A DNA stretch of 64,000 nt from JAPOUP01 sp965201085 (GTDB lineage Bacteria > Pseudomonadota > Alphaproteobacteria > Rhodobacterales > Rhodobacteraceae). The notes beneath the pieces were generated by a model. The model ran no database searches. It was not told the DNA's origin and saw nothing but the letters and a program-made list of their open reading frames with translations. Both the position numbers and the translations under genes were made by a program. The first letter of the stretch is position 1. The number at the start of each line of letters is the position of its first letter. Location of the stretch: positions 1 to 64,000 of the forward strand of contig CBDAVS010000022.1 in the NCBI GenBank assembly GCA_965201085.1, given 5' to 3'. Shown here piece by piece: positions 58,500-64,000 of this stretch.

Positions 58500-59708
58500 C
58501 GATGTGATCTGACACCGCCCCAATTTTTCAAGTTGGACTGGGGGCGGTGGTTCCCCTGAAGGGAGGTGGCTGTCCGTTTTGCTGGCGGTGCCAGCCAAAC
58601 CATCGAAACGGGGGAAACCACGATGCTGGATACCACCGGCAGGATCATCAAACACGGAACCGGCCCGCTGGATCCGGCTGGGGAGCCGGGCGATGTCCCG
58701 GAGGCCTGTCAGGTGATGGGCTACAGCCGGGATACGTTCCATCGCTACAGGTCAGCCGTTGGGGAAGGCGGCGTGGAGGCGCTTTTCGGGCGCGCCCGGC
58801 GCAGACCCGATCCGGCGACCCGGGTTGACGACGCGACCGGGCGGGCCGTCATCGGATCCGCCACCGACTTCCCGGCCCATGGCCAGGCCCGCGCCTCGAA
58901 CGGGTTGCGCGAACGGGGCGTCTCTGTCTCACCCCCGGGTGTCCGGCCGGTCTGGCTGCGGCGCGGTCCGGCCAGCTTCAGGGCCCGGCTGAAAGCGCTG
59001 GAGGCGAAGGTGGCTGAGGATGGCATGGTCCTGACCGGGGCCCGGGTGCGGGCGCTGGAGAGAAGGAAGCCCGACGATGAAGCCTGCGGCGAGGTGGAAA
59101 CAGCCCATCCCGGCCACCCGGGCTCACGGGACACTTTCCACGCTGGCACGCTCAGGGGCGTCGGGCGGGTCCATCGGCGGACCTGCGTGGACGCCTATCG
59201 CAGGGTGGCGCATGCCAGGCTCCACACTACCGGGACACCGATCACCGCCGCCGGCCCGCTCAATGACCGGGTGCCGCCATTCCACGATGGGCATGGCCTG
59301 CCGGTGCCGCGGATCATGACGGATCGCGGGACGGAATACTGCGGGCGCGTCGACGGACACGATTTCCGGCCCTTCCTGGCGGTCAACGATACCGACCACA
59401 CCAAAACCAGGGTGAAATCGCCCCGGACCGACGGCATCCGCGGGCGCTTCCACAAAACGGTGCTGCAGGGGTTCCACCAGGTCGCGTTCCGAAAGAAGCC
59501 ATATGACGGCATCGGTGCGTTGCGGGCCGATCCGGATGAATGGCTGAAACACTACAGCCGCGAACGCACCCATCAGGGCCGAATGTGCTGCGGCGGAACC
59601 CCGTTCCAGACCATGATCGATGGCAAGGGGATCGGACGGAAAAGTTCCTGAACCAAACCTGACCTGACAGACGCCGCCGGAAAACGGCCAACTGTCAGAT
59701 CACATCGG
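58500..59708 (+). mobile_element. IS481-family element
   Basis: Inverted ends CGATGTGATCTGACA at 58500-58514 and the complement at 59694-59708 enclose one transposase gene. I see no convincing target duplication. It lies just after dgt and did not damage it. Single copy in this window. Confidence 0.85.
58623..59651 (+). CDS. IS481-family transposase
   Basis: 342 residues. N-terminal helix-turn-helix region (ACQVMGYSRDTFHRYRSAVGEGGVEALF) and an integrase-like core with IMTDRGTEYCG (D), then RVKSPRTDGIRGRFHKTVLQGF (where the family has ERFHKT; the glutamate is changed to G here) and ERTHQGRMCCGGTPFQTM. The missing glutamate (GRFHKT) suggests that the enzyme is inactive, although the frame is open. 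Confidence 0.85.
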   Translation: MLDTTGRIIKHGTGPLDPAGEPGDVPEACQVMGYSRDTFHRYRSAVGEGGVEALFGRARRRPDPATRVDDATGRAVIGSATDFPAHGQARASNGLRERGVSVSPPGVRPVWLRRGPASFRARLKALEAKVAEDGMVLTGARVRALERRKPDDEACGEVETAHPGHPGSRDTFHAGTLRGVGRVHRRTCVDAYRRVAHARLHTTGTPITAAGPLNDRVPPFHDGHGLPVPRIMTDRGTEYCGRVDGHDFRPFLAVNDTDHTKTRVKSPRTDGIRGRFHKTVLQGFHQVAFRKKPYDGIGALRADPDEWLKHYSRERTHQGRMCCGGTPFQTMIDGKGIGRKSS

Positions 59709-59983
59709 AACCACTACAGATTACGTTTCACTATGGGGCCGGTCGTTTATGAGTGACCACATAACACCTGACCGAAACCCTAACCCATTCGAGGCGGGGA
59801 CCGATTGTTCCCAACTTCTTCAGGTTCGTGATTTTAGCGCAACTGTCAGATCCGCGTATCGGTGGTTGGTGAAATTTCCCGGCCAAGCAGGTTCTCGACA
59901 GATGCCGTACATCCGGATCCGGGAATGCGAGACCCGTTCCCGGCTCGATGCGCGGATACCTGGTCCCGTTCTGGAAGCACGAC
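59709..59983. other. Intergenic between IS481 and the broken ATPase gene
   Basis: About 275 bases. A plus-strand frame beginning MSDHITPDRNPNPFEAGTD overlaps the ATPase pseudogene tail and has no recognised family. Confidence 0.3.
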
Positions 59984-60901
59984 TCAGGACTGATCCGCGA
60001 CCGGTGCCAACGACTGGGACCGTAATCCACCCATTTTCATCAGGAACGTCCGGAAATTGGGAATCGGACAGTAATAACCTTCTTCCACGTTAAGCTGCAG
60101 AACCCCTCGATGAACCAGATGTCCTAGGAATTTCTCGTGACTCCAGCCTTCCGGCAGCTTGCGACCTCTGCCATCCGGATCATCCGGTGGGCGGGACAGT
60201 TCCCTGATCCGATCCTCGATCTCATTCTCTCCCATACCTTCATTGGGTACAGTCCGCATCACTTCGGCGACCAGTCGGTCAGCTTTTCGAATCCCTCGTG
60301 ACCTGCGTCGTCGATACGCGACGTTTCTAAGCTCCAGCACGCACCCTCGCACCCAATCCACGTCCACGTCCCCAAGCCGCCCGTCCGCGCCCACCAAACC
60401 GGCTGAGAGCGCACGCATTCCGTTATGCAGGTGCTGCGGCCAGTCGTCCGAGACCTCCGCAAGGTATTTCGGCCAGCCTACGCTGTCCCTAACTTGGGAG
60501 ACCTTGAATTTCGCCAGCATTTTCTTGACCGCTTCCCCGCCTCCCCGGGCGCGAGTACGCCGATGTCATGGATCGTCCTGGTACTCATACTCAGTCGTGA
60601 TAGTCCCGCCTCCTGCAACACGTCATGCGAATCGCCCAGGCCCGCGAAGAGGTGCACGAAGGGAAGGCCCGCGTTGTGCAGGTGGAAGTTGACGAGCGTG
60701 TCCCTCGCTCTGTCCTTATCCACCGTCTGGATCTCATCCACGATGATACAGACTGTCCTCGTCCAGTCCTGAGGCTGGATCATCCTCTGCAGGACGCCAA
60801 GGTCCGGCCACCCCGGGCCTGTCACTAGTCCACTGTTGACTCTGTGAGATACCCCTGTTCCTTTGTCGCCCCGTACATGGCGGTGGCCCGCAGCATGTAT
60901 T

Positions 60902-62338
60902 TCATTCCCTTCCCGATCCTCTCCGTGCCGGGCAGCGGCCGCCGCCGTGACGGTATGAAGCCGACGAAGCGGCCCATGTCGACCGCCGCCTGACGGATGG
61001 TGAACCCGTCGAAGTGCGGCGCCCCCCCCGCGTCGGTGAATCCGTAGCTCGTCTCGCGATGTGGAGCGCAGTGAGCCCGTCCGGATGCGGCAGGTCGAGG
61101 GCGGGCCCCTCCGGTTCGGCCTTCGAGGCGCGCTGTATGTCAAAGGTGCGCCGGGTCATGACGGCGTCGAAGGCGAGGCACCTGCGCAGGCCCTCCACGT
61201 CGTCGAGGCGACGGTCCTCGACCCGGGTGGCCCGCTTCAGCGTCCTGAAGCATTCCTCGATGGTTCACCCGGCCCCATACCGGCGCAGGGGCCTCCGCCC
61301 CCTTTCGGTCGGGTTCGCCCCGCCGCGGACCGGCGGCTGGTGGAGTGGCGGCCGGCCCCCGGGCGGCGTGGATGTCTCCGGCACGGGCGCGACGGTCACG
61401 GGCAGGGTGGCGGCATGCTCCCGCAGGTCCACGGCCTTTCCGTCTGCGACGGCCCGCCTCCGCTTCGACGGGCGGGAGCGCACTAGCGGGCCCGCCGCCT
61501 CCGGGTCCCTGGCCTGCGCCTCGAACATGTCCCATATGTCTCCCCCGCGGTCGCACACGGCGAACGCGCGTTCTGCGGGGCGCGGCGCGCCCACGCCGCC
61601 GCCGCCGGGACCGGCCAGGCCTTCGGTGGAGTCCCGGATGCCCGAATGGTCGGGCATGGTCGTGTCCCGCACAGCGGGGACCCCGGCCCCGCCTTCGCCG
61701 GGAACACAGCCGAAACCGGCTCCCCGGACCGCCGTTCCCAGGCCCGGGCCATCTCCATGACGCGGGTCTGGGCCCGGCCGTCGGGATGGGTGGACAGGCC
61801 GAACCCGAGGTCCACTCGGGCGCCGCCGGCGCGGGTCTGCCCCATTCGGGCTCCGGCGGCGCCCGGACACCGCACGGCGCCTGCCGGTCGTCCGCGAGCC
61901 GCCGCGCCGCCAGCGCCGGCGCGCGGCTGGCCGGATGCGGGACGCGGACCCCACGCAGGATCGGGAAACGGGAGTTTCGGACCAGCGGCCCGAGGTTCGC
62001 CGCGTGGAAGGACAGGCCGCCGACGCGGCCGGCGACGGAGCTCCGGATCCGGTGGTGGAGACCCGCGCCGGGATGCCTCGGCCCGCCAGCGGGTGGTTCG
62101 ACGCCGTCATCGCCCGGAAGCCGCGGCGGCCAACGTCCGCCACCGGCTCAGGGTCCACCTCACCGAGGTCGCGGAGCGTCCCGGAGAACGACGTGTCCGG
62201 CCAGCCGTGCGGCGCGACCCGCCGCGGCGGGGCTTCCGCCGCCGGCGGTTCGAACCCGAAGCGGTGGGCGGTCTCCGGCGGCGCGCTCCGCGGCCACTCC
62301 ACCGTATCGGTCCCGAACCATCGCATGCCAACGCGCAT
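60902..62338 (-). pseudogene. IS4-family transposase, frameshifted
   Basis: Readable segments in order: VPAVRDTTMPDHSG (near 61660), AVCDRGGDIWDMFEAQARDPEA (near 61530), and in another frame VEGLRRCLAFDAVMTRRTFDIQRASK (near 61190) with LDLPHPDGLTALHIA. This is the typical order for the Tn5-like group. The glutamate-containing YxxRW helix between them is disturbed. Inactive. Confidence 0.7.
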
Positions 62339-62348
62339 GCGAATCTAA

Positions 62349-63354
62349 GAGTTTGTTCCATAAGTTGAGTGGTCCCGCAGGATGTGGTATTCCAGATCGA
62401 ACTTCAACCCAAATCCGGAGATCGCCATGCCCTGGAACAGGACCACCCAACAGCTCCATAAGCGCCCGGACGACCACAGTCAAAACGATCTGACCGACGC
62501 CGAATGGACCATCATCGAGCCGATGCCGCCGAAGCGGGGTAGGATGGGACGGCCGCGCGAGGTCGACCTTCGGTCGGTGTTCGACGCGGGCCGGTATATC
62601 CTGTCCACGGGATGCCAGTGGCGCGCGTTACCCTCTGGATATCCACCGTTTTCCACCGACCGGAACTATTTTTACGCATGGCGGCGGAGCGGGCTCCTGG
62701 AGCGTCTCGTGCATCGTCTCCGGGACCTCGCGCGGCGGTGTTCGGGGCGCTCCGCGGAGCCGACCGCCGCCCCGGTCGACAGCCAGTCGGTGAAGACCAC
62801 GGAGAGCGGCGGGCCCCGCGGCCACCACGCCGGCAGGAAGGTGAAGGGGAGGAAAAGGCACCTGATCGTGGACGCCGACGGCACACCGATCGTCATGACG
62901 GTTCACACCGCCGACATCCAGGACCGGGACGGCGCACCGGACCTGATCGCGAAGCTGCTGGAGACGGTGCCCACGGTGTGTAGGCTGTTCGCCGACGGTG
63001 GCCACCCGGGTCCGAAGCTGCGGGAGCGGCCTGGGGGGATGGGGTTGTCGAACGTGATCAGGATCGTCGAAAAACCGAAGAATGTCAAAGGGTTCACTGT
63101 TCTCTACCGCCGCTGGGTGGTGGAGCGGACCTTCGCCTGGATGGGCCGGTGCCGCCGCCTGTCGAAGGACTATGAGCGCCTCTGCGGGAACTCGCTGGCA
63201 TCCGGGGTGAGGCATCACGCGCCACCGGTCCGAGCGTGAGTGAGGCACGAACGAACGCTGGCCGCCTGCCGGTTCCTGCTCAGGCGGGTGGCGAGGGCGT
63301 CAACTCCATGAAAAACAATAGTTTAATGATATCAGTGACTTATGATTCAAACTC
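62349..63354 (+). mobile_element. IS5-family element, copy 5
   Basis: 1006 bp, flanked by TAA at 62346-62348 and 63355-63357. Inserted in the IS4 element close to its transposase start. Short transposase version with a 48-base net gain, as in copy 4. Confidence 0.92.
62427..63239 (+). CDS. IS5-family transposase (C-terminally short version)
   Basis: 270 residues, ending SLASGVRHHAPPVRA like copies 3 and 4. PVDSQSVKTTESGG, LFADGGHPGP and VVERTFAWMG keep the acidic triad. Confidence 0.85.
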   Translation: MPWNRTTQQLHKRPDDHSQNDLTDAEWTIIEPMPPKRGRMGRPREVDLRSVFDAGRYILSTGCQWRALPSGYPPFSTDRNYFYAWRRSGLLERLVHRLRDLARRCSGRSAEPTAAPVDSQSVKTTESGGPRGHHAGRKVKGRKRHLIVDADGTPIVMTVHTADIQDRDGAPDLIAKLLETVPTVCRLFADGGHPGPKLRERPGGMGLSNVIRIVEKPKNVKGFTVLYRRWVVERTFAWMGRCRRLSKDYERLCGNSLASGVRHHAPPVRA

Positions 63355-63649
63355 TAAAGGGCTTCAGGACATTACTTCGTCAACTGTGGATTAGTGACAG
63401 GCCCGGCGCAGTCGAAGTCCCCCTTGAATATCCCGCCTCCGGGATGTAGTTCGAACCTCCATGTAGATGCGTCTGCTCCGTGCGCCGCAGCCTCTCGGCG
63501 GTTTCCTTGTGTACGGCTTTGGCGATCTTCTCCACAAGCGTATCCAGCCCATACAGGACACGGCGGTCGATGATCAAGGGAAGCGGCGCCCCGACAGCCG
63601 CATTTGGTCCAGCGTCTGGACATCTCTCGCAGAAGCGCCGTCTTGCCTG

Positions 63650-63671
63650 CCCCCCCCCCCCCCCCCCCCCC
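63650..63671. repeat. Homopolymer of 22 C (22 G in the ATPase reading sense)
   Basis: It lies between the codons for GAP and those for GKT of the Walker A motif. A tract of 5 G would give GAPGAGKTALL, the normal motif. Lengths of 3n+2 keep the frame, and 22 does not. Confidence 0.95.
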
Positions 63672-64000
63672 GGTGCACCCTGGAAGAGATACGTGGCACT
63701 CGTTACCGGCTTGCCATGGGAAGAGCGCTTCAGGGCTTCTTCGCAAGCGACTTCGGTCGCGTCGATTTCCTCCACCCTGCCGATGAAGAACAGCGCTTCG
63801 TCCCGATCCTGGATTGCGGCGAACTCCCTCAGACCATCTAAATTCGGGCCCATGGGGGGTACCTCCCTAGAGGCTGTAGGGTTCGGACTTGGTAGCGGGA
63901 AATCCACCAATCCGCAACTTCCGCGTCACGGCTTCGCACCCTTCACACGCAACCCGGATGCCGATACGAACATCCCTGACATTATATCAGAATGGTCAAG

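Larger units (their letters stand above)
60819..63400 (-). mobile_element. IS4-family (Tn5-like) element with an IS5 inside
   Basis: The ends are CTGTCACTAGTCCACTGTTGAC at 60819 reading inward and CTGTCACTAATCCACAGTTGAC at 63400 reading inward. CCGGG outside both ends probably belongs to a degenerate target duplication. Without the IS5 (62349-63354) it would be about 1570 bp, normal for Tn5-like IS4 elements. The transposase reads on the minus strand and is decayed. Confidence 0.75.
59984..63853 (-). pseudogene. AAA-type ATPase gene, broken by IS4, IS5, a 22-G tract and frameshifts
   Basis: The start is the ATG at 63853 (MGPNLDGLREFAAIQDRDEA), with AGGGAGG upstream. The N-terminal part reads FIGRVEEIDATE, TYLFQGAPG and then the Walker A motif, expanded by 22 G at 63650-63671, followed by AGKTALLREMSRRW in another frame. 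A further shift leads to LPLIIDRRVLYGLDTLVEKIAKA and GYSRGTSTA. There the IS4 element (60819-63400) interrupts it. After it the gene resumes WPDLGVLQRMIQPQDW, Walker B VCIIVDEIQTVDKD, HLFAGLGDSHDVL, then a one-base loss in a G run near 60530, and ends KMLAKFKVSQVRDSVGW to YYCPIPNFRTFLMKMGG. Originally about 420 residues. Role unknown; the arrangement resembles archaeal-type or phage-defence-like ATPases only in a general way. Confidence 0.75.

Noticed and set aside
59749..60093. A 114-codon plus-strand frame starting MSDHITPDRNPNP
   Set aside because: Its second half is antisense to the end of the ATPase gene and it has no motif.
1..64000. CRISPR array, tRNA or rRNA genes
   Set aside because: I found no regularly spaced direct repeats, no tRNA-like cloverleaf and no rRNA segment by eye. 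The repeats present are IS copies.

Overview
The window looks like a chromosome segment of an alphaproteobacterium close to the Rhodobacterales. This is inferred from gene content and neighbourhoods: ccmI-ruvX-DUF1289, soxBDAG, a DksA with a single cysteine, moxR with a CoxE-type VWA gene, LOG protein-LysM-Atm1-type ABC, and xthA/erpA/dgt close together. The host genes are ordinary in composition. They are interleaved with visibly more GC-rich insertion-sequence DNA that makes up roughly 40% of the window. Much of that DNA is frameshifted, nested or reduced to ends, so the genome appears to be undergoing IS expansion and decay, as in a recently host-restricted or bottlenecked lineage (inference).

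Layout: 1-3.2 kb, an IS4 scar, a 22-C tract and a YbaK-type deacylase gene split by an ISNCY element. 3.7-7.9 kb, a small conserved protein, a decayed IS427-like element, an M48 protease, a deleted IS30 and a frameshifted P450. 8.4-15.1 kb, an intact block: VWA/CoxE protein, a 59-aa membrane protein, MoxR, DksA, an FAD monooxygenase, TpiA, a maleylacetoacetate-isomerase-like GST and D-lyxose isomerase. 15.1-26.0 kb, IS5 copies, a DUF7002-like pseudogene, an aminotransferase, an IS4 remnant, two tandem ISNCY copies and a broken LuxR/MalT-like regulator. 26.5-35.9 kb, dusA, a dioxygenase-like gene, DUF1289-ruvX-ccmI and the sarcosine oxidase operon. 36-42.6 kb, IS5, IS4, ISNCY and two IS30 copies. 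42.9-52.9 kb, a sigma-like/HhH protein, sodB, rarD, a LOG protein, a LysM protein, an Atm1-like ABC exporter and xthA. 52.9-64 kb, IS5, ISNCY with IS30, erpA, dgt, IS481, and a AAA ATPase gene interrupted by an IS4 element that itself holds an IS5.

Reading element ends directly gives target duplications for most copies: 3-bp TNA for all five IS5 copies, 3 bp for all four IS30 copies, and 8 bp for two ISNCY copies. From these the nesting order can be worked out and several broken host genes reconstructed. No complete new defence or metabolic system is visible. The most unusual observations are a 22-G run exactly inside the Walker A motif of the broken AAA ATPase (with a second 22-bp C/G run at the other end of the window), a covarying hairpin near one end of IS30, IS30 insertions into ISNCY termini, and a replicating IS5 sublineage with an early stop in its transposase.
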